Shown: positions 25,918 through 33,777 of the stretch, piece by piece | Layout of the letters: the number at the start of each line of letters is the position of its first letter | How positions within the stretch are numbered: position 1 is the first letter of the stretch | NCBI RefSeq assembly: GCF_036381655.1 | Contig: NZ_DASVCJ010000023.1 | Coordinates: 6,697-70,696 of the forward strand | Reading direction: 5' to 3' | Length of the DNA: 64,000 bases | Source: Ferrovibrio sp036381655 | GTDB lineage: Bacteria > Pseudomonadota > Alphaproteobacteria > Ferrovibrionales > Ferrovibrionaceae | Notes under the pieces: model-generated | What the model was told of the DNA's origin: nothing | Databases searched by the model: none | What the model saw: the letters and a program-made list of their open reading frames with translations, nothing else | Position numbers and translations under genes: made by a program

Positions 25918-26055
25918 ATGAAGAGCCTGCGAGGGACAGCCGAGTTCGACCTCCCCGTGGCGGTGCTTGCCGCTTCGGCCTGGACGCGCGTGCTTCTGCT
26001 GTTGCCCCTGCTGGCGATCCTCTGGCTGGCCGTAGCCTGGGCGATGGGCGAATGA
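25918..26055 (+). CDS. 45-residue single-span membrane protein leading the zinc importer operon
   Basis: Short reading frame, ATG at 25918, with one hydrophobic segment (residues about 25-42, VLLLLPLLAILWLAVAWAM). Its stop overlaps the znuC start as ATGA, the same coupling seen elsewhere in this window, and it begins 17 bp after the Zur box, so it is the first gene of the zinc operon. I do not recognise the family. It may be a small accessory subunit or a coupling leader; expression is predicted from position alone. Confidence 0.5.
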   Translation: MKSLRGTAEFDLPVAVLAASAWTRVLLLLPLLAILWLAVAWAMGE

Positions 26056-26846
26056 ACAGCTTGGCAGGAACGATGGCGAGCCTGGCCGGCGAGATCAGGC
26101 TGCGGAATCTGACCGTCAGCTACAACCGGCATCCGGCGGTGCACCATGTCAGCGGCCGCTTCGCCCCCGGATCGCTGACCGCCATCGTCGGGCCCAATGG
26201 AGCAGGCAAATCGAGCCTGCTGAAAGCCATCGTCGGATTGCTGCCGGCCGCCGACGGGGCGATCGAGCGCGATCATCTGCAGCCGGCCGACATCGCCTAC
26301 CTGCCGCAGCAGGCCAATATCGACCGGGCCTATCCGATTTCGGTGCTGGAACTGGCGCTGCTTGGTCATTGGCGGCGTTCCGGCGCCTTCGGCGGGGTCG
26401 GACGCAAGGGCATCGCGGCCGCGCGGACGGCGTTGCAGGCGGTCGGACTGGAAGGATTCGAGGACCGGCCTATCGCCAGCCTCTCGGTAGGCCAGCTGCA
26501 GCGCGCCATGTTCGCCCGCGTGCTGGTGCAGGATGCGAAGGTGATCCTGCTGGACGAGCCGTTCAACGCGCTGGATGCGCGCACCATCGCCGACCTGTTG
26601 GGCCTGTTGCAGCGCTGGCATGGCGAGCGGCGCACCGTGATCGCCGTCCTGCACGATTTCGATCTGGTGCGGCGGCATTTTCCCCAGGCGCTGTATCTGG
26701 CGCGCCGGCTGATCGCCTGGGGCCGCGCTGAGACCGTCCTGACGGCGGAGAATCAGCTGGCGGCCCGGCGCATGGCGGAATCCTGGGACGAGCAGGCCGC
26801 CATTTGCCATACCGATACCCACACCCATACCGGCCACGCCGCCTGA
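26052..26846 (+). CDS. znuC: Zinc ABC importer ATPase ZnuC
   Basis: ATP-binding subunit of a metal importer. The 264-residue protein has Walker A GPNGAGKSS near residue 49, signature SLSVGQLQRAMFAR (the VGQ form of metal-type ABCs), and Walker B VILLDEPFNALD. The C-terminus is histidine-rich (HTDTHTHTGH), in line with metal handling. The start at 26052 overlaps the upstream small ORF. The Zur box points to zinc over manganese. No znuA binding protein is in the window. Confidence 0.88.
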   Translation: MNSLAGTMASLAGEIRLRNLTVSYNRHPAVHHVSGRFAPGSLTAIVGPNGAGKSSLLKAIVGLLPAADGAIERDHLQPADIAYLPQQANIDRAYPISVLELALLGHWRRSGAFGGVGRKGIAAARTALQAVGLEGFEDRPIASLSVGQLQRAMFARVLVQDAKVILLDEPFNALDARTIADLLGLLQRWHGERRTVIAVLHDFDLVRRHFPQALYLARRLIAWGRAETVLTAENQLAARRMAESWDEQAAICHTDTHTHTGHAA

Positions 26847-26877
26847 TCCCGGCGCTTGTTTTTCGATGGAAGCGCAG

Positions 26878-27753
26878 ATGAGCGCCAACATGGTCTACGA
26901 CTTCCTTGCCGGGCCTTTCGCCGATTTTCCCTTCATGCGGCGGGCGCTGGTGGCCTGCTTTGCACTGGCGCTGGGCAGCGCGCCGATCGGCGTGGTGCTG
27001 ATGCTGCGACGGATGAGTCTGTTCAGCGAGGCGATGAGCCATGCGATCCTGCCGGGCGCCGCCATCGGCTTCCTGATCGCGGGCTTTTCCCTGCCGGCAA
27101 TCAGCATCGGCGGCATCGTCGCCGGCCTCGTCGTGGCCCTGGCCGCCGGCGCCGCCACCCGCGCCACCGATCAGCGGGAAGACGCCAGTCTCGCCGCCTT
27201 CTACCTGATTGCGCTGGCGCTGGGCGTGACGCTGATCTCGACCCGGGGCTCCGCCGTCGACGTGCTGCATTTGCTGTTCGGTTCGATCCTGGCGGTCGAC
27301 AGGCCGGCCCTGCTGCTGGTCGGCAGCATCGCCAGCCTCAGCCTGCTGATCATGGCTGCGATATACCGCCCCCTGCTGGTCGAGGGCTTCGATCCCGATT
27401 TCCTGCGCAGCGTGCGCGGGCAGGGCGCCATCTATCATTTCATCTTTCTCGGCCTGGTGGTCGTCAACCTGATGGCGGCGTTCCAGGCGCTGGGCAGCCT
27501 GATGGCGGTCGGGCTGATGATGCTGCCGGCCGCGGCGGCCCGCTACTGGACCCGCTCGCTGGTTTCGGCCATGGCGCTCGCCGCCCTGCTGGCGGCCCTA
27601 TCCGGCTATTGCGGCTTGCTGCTGTCGTTCTATGCCGACATTCCCTCGGGGCCAGCCATCGTGCTGGCCGCCGGCACGGCCTATCTGATTTCGCTGGCGA
27701 TCGGGCGGCAGGGCCTGATTCTGCACTGGCATCGCCGCCACCTGGAAGCATAG
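26878..27753 (+). CDS. znuB: Zinc ABC importer permease ZnuB
   Basis: Metal-type ABC permease (ABC-3 family) of 291 residues with about eight spans. Family features include RRMSLFSEAMSHAILPGAAIGF near residue 45, where the conserved His is thought to coordinate substrate entry, and GLMMLPAAAARYW late in the protein. ATG at 26878 has GGAAG five bases upstream; 26866 is an alternative. Together with ZnuC it forms the transporter core. It ends 20 bp before the terminator of glnK, which is convergent. Confidence 0.88.
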   Translation: MSANMVYDFLAGPFADFPFMRRALVACFALALGSAPIGVVLMLRRMSLFSEAMSHAILPGAAIGFLIAGFSLPAISIGGIVAGLVVALAAGAATRATDQREDASLAAFYLIALALGVTLISTRGSAVDVLHLLFGSILAVDRPALLLVGSIASLSLLIMAAIYRPLLVEGFDPDFLRSVRGQGAIYHFIFLGLVVVNLMAAFQALGSLMAVGLMMLPAAAARYWTRSLVSAMALAALLAALSGYCGLLLSFYADIPSGPAIVLAAGTAYLISLAIGRQGLILHWHRRHLEA

Positions 27754-27772
27754 GCAAGCGGGCGCCGCCTCG

Positions 27773-27807
27773 AAAAAAATGCCGCCGGCCTGTACGGCTC
27801 CGGCGGC
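27773..27807 (-). terminator. Rho-independent terminator of glnK
   Basis: Perfect 8-bp arms GCCGCCGG (27781-27788) and CCGGCGGC (27800-27807); on the minus strand the hairpin is followed by a U-run from A27773-27779. It lies 24 bp past the glnK stop. Confidence 0.85.
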
Positions 27808-27830
27808 ACGCATGGGGGGAGGGAAGAACC

Positions 27831-28169
27831 TCACAGAGCGTCGTCGTCGGTCTCGCCGGTGCGGATGCGGAGGGCTTTCTCGAGATCGAGGACAAAAATC
27901 TTGCCATCGCCGATCTGCCCCGTCTTGGCGGCGGTCTGGATCGCTTCGACCACGCGGTCGGCCAGGGCGGACTTCACCGCCACTTCGATCTTGACCTTGG
28001 GCAGGAAACTCACCGCGTATTCCGCCCCACGGTAGATCTCGGTATGGCCCTTCTGCCGTCCGAATCCTTTCACTTCCGTGACGGTCAGACCCTCGACGCC
28101 CAGACTGGTAAGAGCCTCGCGTACCTCGTCGAGCTTGAATGGCTTGATGACTGCCATGACCAGTTTCAT
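27831..28169 (-). CDS. glnK: PII nitrogen-signalling protein (GlnB/GlnK)
   Basis: Trimeric PII regulator that senses 2-oxoglutarate, ATP/ADP and, through uridylylation, nitrogen status. The 112-residue protein begins MKLVMAVIKPFKLDEV, has the T-loop GHTEIYRGAEY with the modifiable Tyr51, and the C-loop motif IGDGKIFV. It is solitary: neither amtB nor glnA lies next to it in the window. I could not tell GlnB from GlnK with certainty. The gene has no obvious sigma54 promoter just upstream. Confidence 0.9.
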   Translation of the reverse strand: MKLVMAVIKPFKLDEVREALTSLGVEGLTVTEVKGFGRQKGHTEIYRGAEYAVSFLPKVKIEVAVKSALADRVVEAIQTAAKTGQIGDGKIFVLDLEKALRIRTGETDDDAL

Positions 28170-28362
28170 GTCTCGCACTCCTCAACGTTGTCGGCCGATT
28201 TCGAGGTTCCAGCCCGTCCGGCTGTATCGTCTGGCCACCCCCTTCAAAAAGCGTGCCGGGTTGTGCTGGCCGGGTCAGGTGCCACTTATAGCCCGCTCCG
28301 CATCCGGCCGTGAAGTGGAGCGAATCGATTATTGCCCGATTTTCAACGTTGAGGCTCAAATA

Positions 28363-29298
28363 TTAGGCAATCGGTGGCCTGACGGTGTCTCGCTTGGCCT
28401 GGACCAATGCGCGGCCTTCGCGGCCATGCAGGAAGCCGTTGGAGAAGCGGAATTGCGGCGCCAGGCCGGCCAGCGCTTCCGCCACACTGCCCGGATCGGC
28501 TTTGCCGTCGAGGAGCAGCCGGAACTGGCGCGCCACGGCGACCATGTCGACGCTCTGCGGCGACAGGCGGAAATACCTAACGCCCGCTTCCATCAGCATC
28601 GGAATCTCCCGGCTTAGATCGAGACAGGTATGCGACATGGTCTGGGTGCCGTTGATCGCCAGGAACGGCTCGCCGTCGAGCGTCGCAACCGAGCGGCCAT
28701 CCGGATCGTTGCCGCACACGAAGCGGCAGGAATCCTTATGCAGGCCATGGGCCCGGGCATGGAAGCATCGCGCCGAGATTGCCAGCGGCAATCGTCCGAA
28801 CGCCAGAACCTCGAGCGGCATCGGCGATGCGGCCGCCAATGCGAAGACGGCTTCGCCGGGCAGTTCCGGCGGCAGGCAGACGCGTTCCGCGCCCTGCCGG
28901 GCCAGATAGTCCAGCGTGCCTTCATTATAGACGTTCACGAAGGGGCCGATGACATGCGGCCGGCCGGCGAGACTGCGCAGCGCACCGATATCGTTGGCTT
29001 CGATCGGCAATGCCGGATCGTCTGCCGTGGCGGCGATCTGATCCGCCGTCATCCTGGCCTCGCGCTCGGTCATCACCAGGGCGCGGCTGGAGAGAATGAC
29101 GGCCTTGCCGCCGCGCTGCAGCCGCTCGATGATCTCCGGCAGCACCGGATCGACGAAGGGCGCCCGTTTCGAGCAGACGATCTCGCCGACATGCACGATG
29201 TCGACCGGCGCTTCATCGGCGATACGGGCATAGAAGTCCTGCAACCGTTCGGCCGGCCAGTGAAACAGGACCGGGCCCAATACCAAGCGAGCCGTCAT
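28363..29298 (-). CDS. ubiV: UbiV, O2-independent ubiquinone hydroxylation protein (U32 family)
   Basis: U32-family protein of 311 residues that, with UbiU, hydroxylates the ubiquinone ring without oxygen, using prephenate as oxygen donor (known from E. coli). Four cysteines expected to bind [4Fe-4S] are present: ISARCFHAR, DSCRFVCG and SHTCLDL, in the region of residues 170-230. The start at 29298 (ATG) overlaps the ubiU stop by ATGA; the frame upstream is longer only as a shadow of ubiU. It is the last gene of the ubiTUV operon. Confidence 0.9.
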   Translation of the reverse strand: MTARLVLGPVLFHWPAERLQDFYARIADEAPVDIVHVGEIVCSKRAPFVDPVLPEIIERLQRGGKAVILSSRALVMTEREARMTADQIAATADDPALPIEANDIGALRSLAGRPHVIGPFVNVYNEGTLDYLARQGAERVCLPPELPGEAVFALAAASPMPLEVLAFGRLPLAISARCFHARAHGLHKDSCRFVCGNDPDGRSVATLDGEPFLAINGTQTMSHTCLDLSREIPMLMEAGVRYFRLSPQSVDMVAVARQFRLLLDGKADPGSVAEALAGLAPQFRFSNGFLHGREGRALVQAKRDTVRPPIA

Positions 29299-30293
29299 CG
29301 CCAATCTTTCCGGTATGCGCCTGAGGTTTCCTGCTGGCCTTCCGCCAGCTGCCGCAGCGCCGCGGTGGCGGCCGGCACCGTAACGCCGGCGGCAAGACCG
29401 TCGACCAGGCTGCGGAACTGGCGCACCACCTCGGCCACATAGGCGCGGCCGCGCTGCCGCCCTTCGATCTTCAGGGCCTTCACGCCGGCGGCGGCGAGAT
29501 CCTTGAGTATGTCGCCGGTGCTCAGGCTGGTCGGCTCCTCGAACAGGTAGCTCGCATATTCGCCGACCACGAAGCGGCCCTTGCACAGCGTCGGATAGCC
29601 GGCTTTTTCGCTCTGCTCGAAAACATTGATGGTCGAGCCGCCCAGCTTGGAGACGAGGGCGCCGCCGCGCTGTTCGTAGCGCACATGGCTGGCTGGCGAG
29701 CAGACGCCCTGCCGGTTCGGCGACTGGCCGGTGACATAGGAGGACAGGGAGCAGCGGCCCTCGGCCATCGGGCACATGCCGCCGAAGGCAAATACCTCCG
29801 TTTCGACCGGTATCCGCCTGGTCAATTGCCCGATCTCGGCGACCGTCAGCACGCGCGGCAGGACCACGCGCCGCACGCTGAAAGCCTCGTGGTAGAACCG
29901 GATCGCCTCCGCATGCGAGGCCGCGGCCTGCACCGACAGATGCAGCCGCAGCTTCGGATGCTTTTGCGCGGCGTAATCCAGAAGGCCGATATCGGCGATG
30001 ATCACCGCATCGGCGCCCAGTTGCGCGGCATCGTCGATCGCCCGGTGCCAGACATCCTGCTTGCCGGCGGCGGCATAGGTATTGATGGCGACGAAAACGC
30101 CGCGGCCGCGCTGATGGGCATAGGCGATGCCGTCGCGCAATTCGCTGCGGCTGAAATTCAGGCCGGGAAAGTTGCGGGCGTTGGTTTCGTCGCGAAAGCC
30201 GACATAGACCACATCGGCGCCGGCATCGACGGCATCGCGCAAGGCGGCGGGCGTGCCGGCCGGGCAGACCAGTTCGAGCGGAGCGGTCTTCAT
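29295..30293 (-). CDS. ubiU: UbiU, O2-independent ubiquinone hydroxylation protein (U32 family)
   Basis: Partner of UbiV. The 332-residue protein begins ELVCPAGTPAALRDAVDAGA, the U32 signature, and holds the four cluster cysteines: GGMCPMAEGRCSLS, QGVCSP and TLCKGRF near residues 169-240. Overlaps ubiT at its start and ubiV at its end (ATGA). The late RQRGRAYVAEVVRQFR segment is also typical of the family. The operon lets the cell make ubiquinone under anoxia. Confidence 0.92.
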   Translation of the reverse strand: MKTAPLELVCPAGTPAALRDAVDAGADVVYVGFRDETNARNFPGLNFSRSELRDGIAYAHQRGRGVFVAINTYAAAGKQDVWHRAIDDAAQLGADAVIIADIGLLDYAAQKHPKLRLHLSVQAAASHAEAIRFYHEAFSVRRVVLPRVLTVAEIGQLTRRIPVETEVFAFGGMCPMAEGRCSLSSYVTGQSPNRQGVCSPASHVRYEQRGGALVSKLGGSTINVFEQSEKAGYPTLCKGRFVVGEYASYLFEEPTSLSTGDILKDLAAAGVKALKIEGRQRGRAYVAEVVRQFRSLVDGLAAGVTVPAATAALRQLAEGQQETSGAYRKDWR

Positions 30294-30811
30294 GCTGGCC
30301 TGCGGATGGTCCGGACGAGACCGATCGCGCGGCGGGCGATGCGCTCCGCCGGCGCGGCAAGCGGGCCGAACTGCGCGGCGATGTCGGCAATCAGGTCGAT
30401 GCCGGCCTCGTCGACCGCATTCCGCAGGGCGACGACGACATTCATGTCGCCCTCGACGATCAGGTCGCGCGAGAAAAACAGGGCGTCGCCGTCCAGCTTG
30501 CCCTGCAGGAGGCGCAGGAGCGTCAGGATATCGGCGCGGATGACGGCGTCGGCATTGCGCTGATCCCGAGGGGAGAGCAGCGTTACGCGCGGCGCTGCGG
30601 GCGGCGTCTGCAGCGTCAGGAGCAAAGGATAGGGCATGTCCTGCGCGACGATCAGGCAGCGGGTGCCGGCGAATTCGGCCAGACGGTCCAGTACCGTGCC
30701 ATGACGGCGGGCGAGCAGTTGCGACAGCCGGTTGAGCAGAATTTCGGCGATGGGCCCCGCTCCGGGCGGCAGCGGCATGGTCCGCCAGGGCGATGGTCGA
30801 GCAATCATCAT
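30290..30811 (-). CDS. ubiT: UbiT, SCP2-domain protein of anaerobic ubiquinone synthesis
   Basis: 173-residue protein with an SCP2-type lipid-binding domain (core DNIVVEGDMN-like segment SRDLIVEGDMNVVVALRN) that is thought to carry hydrophobic ubiquinone intermediates. The start at ATG 30811 has AGGAG eight bases upstream. An FNR-type box lies 62-75 bp before it. Sequence similarity within the SCP2 family is weak, so the call rests partly on the order ubiT-ubiU-ubiV and the overlapping ends. Confidence 0.85.
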   Translation of the reverse strand: MMIARPSPWRTMPLPPGAGPIAEILLNRLSQLLARRHGTVLDRLAEFAGTRCLIVAQDMPYPLLLTLQTPPAAPRVTLLSPRDQRNADAVIRADILTLLRLLQGKLDGDALFFSRDLIVEGDMNVVVALRNAVDEAGIDLIADIAAQFGPLAAPAERIARRAIGLVRTIRRPA

Positions 30812-30872
30812 CTGCACACTCCTGCCGACTGAGAACAGGAGCGTCACTTAGAAGGGCTGGGCTGGAACGTCG

Positions 30873-30886
30873 TTGACGTGCATCAA
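30873..30886 (-). promoter_or_regulatory. FNR/FixK-type operator upstream of ubiTUV
   Basis: TTGAC-GTGC-ATCAA, one base off the TTGAT-N4-ATCAA consensus of FNR and FixK. Its centre is 68 bp before the ubiT start, which allows activation at about -41.5 for an untranslated leader near 27 bases. It abuts the leuA terminator hairpin. Anaerobic induction of ubiTUV is what its function predicts. Confidence 0.75.
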
Positions 30887-30913
30887 AGAGGAGGCCGTTG
30901 CGGGCCTCCTCTT
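30886..30913 (-). terminator. leuA terminator hairpin
   Basis: Perfect 11-bp inverted repeat, AAGAGGAGGCC (30886-30896) and GGCCTCCTCTT (30903-30913), with a six-base loop, 25 bp past the leuA stop. The U-tract is short (the transcript continues UUUGAUG). It directly abuts the FNR-type box, so leuA read-through into ubiTUV would be cut at the ubiT promoter. Confidence 0.7.
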
Positions 30914-30937
30914 CAGGCAGGTGATGGCGAGTCGCGA

Positions 30938-32626
30938 TTAAGCGACCAGGCGATTGGCCGCCGAGGTCACCGCCTTCAGCGAAGCCGTGACGATATTGCG
31001 GTCGCGGCCGATGCCGAACAGCGTGCGTCCGTCCGGCCGCTTGACCTCGACATAGGCCACGGCTTCCGAGGACGCGCCGCTATCGGCCGTCCGCTGCGTG
31101 ATCGCATGTTCGCGATAGTCCACCAGCGTGATGTCTATGCCGGCATGGCGGCCGAGGGCATCGATATAGGCGTCGATCGGCCCCGTCCCCTGACCTTGCA
31201 ATTCGATGGTCTGCTGTCCGTCGCGGATGCTGGCGGTGAGGTTGCGCCGTTCGCTCTTATGCGGATCGGGCAGCGTGCGATGCCCGATGAAGCTGAAGCG
31301 CCCGGCCGGCTGCGAGAGGTATTCCTCTTCGAAGGACGTCCAGATCAGCTGCGGCGAAATCTCCTTGCCGGTTTCGTCCGCAATCTTCTGGATCACCTGG
31401 CTGAACTCGATCTGCAGCCGGCGCGGCAGTTCGAGGCCGTAATCATGCTCCATCACATAGGAGATGCCGCCCTTGCCCGACTGGCTGTTGATGCGGATCA
31501 CCGGCTCGTAGGCGCGGCCGACATCGGCCGGATCGATCGGCAGGTAGGGGACTTCCCAGATGCCGTCATTGCGCTGGGCCTGCGCCGTCATGCCTTTCTT
31601 GATCGCATCCTGGTGCGAGCCGGAGAAGGCGGTGAACGCCAGTTCGCCCACGTAAGGATGGCGCGGATGGATCGGCAACTGATTGCAATACTCCGCCGTG
31701 CGCGCGGCCGCCGTGATGTCGCTGAAGTCGAGTTTCGGATCGACGCCCTGGGTGAACAGGTTCATCGCCAGGGTCACGACATCGACATTGCCGGTACGCT
31801 CGCCGTTGCCGAACAGAGTCCCCTCGACGCGGTCGGCGCCGGCCATGACGCCCAGCTCGGCGGCGGCCACGCCGGTGCCGCGGTCGTTATGCGGATGCAG
31901 ACTGAGGATGATGCAATCGCGGTTCTTCACCTTGCGCAGGAAATACTCGATCTGGTCGGCATAGATGTTCGGCGTACTCATCTCCACCGTAGCCGGCAGG
32001 TTGATGATCATCCGCTTCTGCGGCGTCGGCTGATAGACATCCATCACCGCCTCGCAGATCTCGACGGCATAGTCGAGCTCGGTGCCGGTGAAGCTTTCCG
32101 GCGAATACTGGAAGATCCAGTCGGTCTCCGGCGCCGCATCGGCAAGCTGCTTGACCAGTTTCGCGCCGTCGACGGCGATCTGGGTGATGCCGGCCTGATC
32201 GAGGCCGAAGACGACGCGACGCTGCAGGGTCGAGGTCGAGTTGTACAGGTGCACGATGGCGCGCCGGGCGCCTTTCAGCGCCTCGAAGGTGCGAATGATC
32301 AGTTCCGGCCGCGCCTGGGTCAGCACCTGGATGGTGACATCATCGGGGATGAGGTTTTCCTCGATGATCTGGCGCACGAAGCCGAAGTCGGTATCGGAGG
32401 CGGCGGGAAAGCCGACCTCGATCTCCTTGAAGCCGAGCTGCACCAGGGTTTCGAACATCCGGCGTTTGCGTTCCGGCCCCATCGGCTCGATCAGCGCCTG
32501 ATTGCCGTCGCGCAGATCGACGCTGCACCAGATCGGCGCCTCGGTGATGGTCCTGTTCGGCCAGGTCCGGTCCGGCAGGTGAACGGGCTGGAACGGTCGG
32601 TACTTGTGAAAGGGCATGGGATTCAT
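30938..32626 (-). CDS. leuA: 2-isopropylmalate synthase LeuA (long type)
   Basis: First committed enzyme of leucine synthesis: acetyl-CoA plus 2-ketoisovalerate. At 562 residues it is the yeast/actinobacterial-like long form. The DRE-TIM core has SVDLRDGNQALIEPM near residue 35 and the metal-binding HPHNDRG near 245; the C-terminal part (about 430-560) is the leucine-sensing LeuA dimer domain. CAGGAGCG precedes the ATG at 32626. A leucine-rich leader peptide and hairpins sit directly upstream, so expression is probably set by attenuation. Confidence 0.95.
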   Translation of the reverse strand: MNPMPFHKYRPFQPVHLPDRTWPNRTITEAPIWCSVDLRDGNQALIEPMGPERKRRMFETLVQLGFKEIEVGFPAASDTDFGFVRQIIEENLIPDDVTIQVLTQARPELIIRTFEALKGARRAIVHLYNSTSTLQRRVVFGLDQAGITQIAVDGAKLVKQLADAAPETDWIFQYSPESFTGTELDYAVEICEAVMDVYQPTPQKRMIINLPATVEMSTPNIYADQIEYFLRKVKNRDCIILSLHPHNDRGTGVAAAELGVMAGADRVEGTLFGNGERTGNVDVVTLAMNLFTQGVDPKLDFSDITAAARTAEYCNQLPIHPRHPYVGELAFTAFSGSHQDAIKKGMTAQAQRNDGIWEVPYLPIDPADVGRAYEPVIRINSQSGKGGISYVMEHDYGLELPRRLQIEFSQVIQKIADETGKEISPQLIWTSFEEEYLSQPAGRFSFIGHRTLPDPHKSERRNLTASIRDGQQTIELQGQGTGPIDAYIDALGRHAGIDITLVDYREHAITQRTADSGASSEAVAYVEVKRPDGRTLFGIGRDRNIVTASLKAVTSAANRLVA

Positions 32627-32669
32627 GATTCGCTCCTGAGGCGAAAAGGGTTGGCGTTCGACGGATAAG

Positions 32670-32712
32670 GGCCGGATTACGGCCGCCGAGGGGCCCGCGG
32701 GCTCAGCGGCCG
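32670..32712 (-). promoter_or_regulatory. Predicted leuA attenuator (mutually exclusive hairpins)
   Basis: In transcript order, arm A (32712-32702) can pair with arm B (32690-32680) over 11 bases with one G-U, and arm B can instead pair with arm C (32674-32670) as GGCCG/CGGCC followed by CUUAU. The stop codon of the leader peptide lies in arm A. A ribosome stopping there would hide A and favour the B:C terminator; stalling at the Leu codons would free A and favour A:B. The B:C stem is short (5 bp), so strength is uncertain. Confidence 0.55.
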
Positions 32713-32828
32713 CCGATAAGTCGAAGCGCCGGAAGGAGAAGGGTCAGGAGCGCAGGCGCAAACCGGCCTGGAACGGAATCGCAGGCTGCGAAGCGGGGGA
32801 AAACAGCGATTTGCGGAAATATGGACAT
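32703..32828 (-). CDS. leuL: Leucine-rich leader peptide of leuA (leuL)
   Basis: A 41-residue reading frame, ATG at 32828, ending 77 bp before leuA. Its last third reads ALLTLLLPALRLIGGR: seven leucines within 12 residues, using mostly CTC and CTT codons. The stop codon falls inside the first arm of the hairpin set described for the attenuator. Leader peptides of this kind sense charged tRNA-Leu. No strong ribosome site is visible, and the start could be a later codon. Confidence 0.7.
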   Translation of the reverse strand: MSIFPQIAVFPRFAACDSVPGRFAPALLTLLLPALRLIGGR

Positions 32829-33055
32829 GGAAACCGACCGACTGGTTCGACAGACACGCGTTCAGAACTCCCGACCCTGCTCACAGGATCGGGCAGCTAA
32901 GAAGCAGCGTGCGAAGTCGGCGGTTGGTGTTCATATCGCCAACAAATTGCCAGTCTGTTGGCGCCACGTCAAGCCGACCGTTGCCCGAGCCGCCCCACCT
33001 CGGTAATGTCCCCGCATCTCAGGGGCTTGGCCCTAAACAAGTCTGGGAAGAGGGC

Positions 33056-33757
33056 ATGAAAAAGGTCTATCCGAACGCGAAAGCGGCGTTGGACGGCATC
33101 GTCCGCGACGGAATGATGGTGATGTGCGGCGGCTTCGGCCTCTGCGGCGTCCCTGACAAGCTGATCGACGCGCTGATGGAAAGCGGCGTCAAGAATCTCA
33201 CCTGCGTGTCGAACAATGCCGGCGTCGATGGCGCCGGCCTCGGCAAGCTGCTGGCCTCGCGGCAGATCAAGAAGATGATCTCGTCCTATGTCGGCGAAAA
33301 CAAGATCTTCGCCCAGCAGTATCTGGCCGGCGAGCTGGAACTCGAATTCAACCCCCAGGGCACGCTGGCCGAGCGCATCCGTGCCGGCGGGGCGGGCATT
33401 CCGGCCTTCTTCACCAAGACCGGGGTCGGCACGGTGATCGCCGAAGGCAAGGAAGAGCGCACCTTCAACGGGCAGCGCTACATCATGGAGACCGGCCTGG
33501 TCGCCGATCTCTCGCTGGTCAAGGCCTGGAAAGGCGATACCGCCGGCAACCTCGTCTATCGCAAGACGGCGCGGAACTTCAATCCGGCCATGGCCACGGC
33601 CGGCCGGATCACGGTGGCCGAAGTCGAGGAACTGGTCGAACCGGGTCAGCTCGATCCCGACCTGATCCATACGCCGGGCATCTACGTGCAGCGCATCATC
33701 TGCGGGGCGCCGTACGACAAGAAGATCGAAAACCGCACCGTGCGCAAGCGCGCCTGA
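33056..33757 (+). CDS. scoA: 3-oxoacid CoA-transferase subunit A
   Basis: Alpha subunit of succinyl-CoA:3-ketoacid CoA-transferase, used in ketone-body (acetoacetate) breakdown. The 233-residue protein has the family start DGMMVMCGGFGLCGVPDKLI and the GGAGIPAFFTKTGVGT segment. The start at 33056 has AAGAGGGC upstream; the frame open upstream to 32909 has no support. scoB follows after 20 bp. Confidence 0.94.
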   Translation: MKKVYPNAKAALDGIVRDGMMVMCGGFGLCGVPDKLIDALMESGVKNLTCVSNNAGVDGAGLGKLLASRQIKKMISSYVGENKIFAQQYLAGELELEFNPQGTLAERIRAGGAGIPAFFTKTGVGTVIAEGKEERTFNGQRYIMETGLVADLSLVKAWKGDTAGNLVYRKTARNFNPAMATAGRITVAEVEELVEPGQLDPDLIHTPGIYVQRIICGAPYDKKIENRTVRKRA

Positions 33758-33777
33758 GCCGAGGAGGAGAGCATATC

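Noticed and set aside
28170..28362. Sigma54 promoter ahead of glnK
   Set aside because: TGGCAC occurs at about 28280 but no TTGC lies at the required distance, so the -24/-12 pair is not satisfied.
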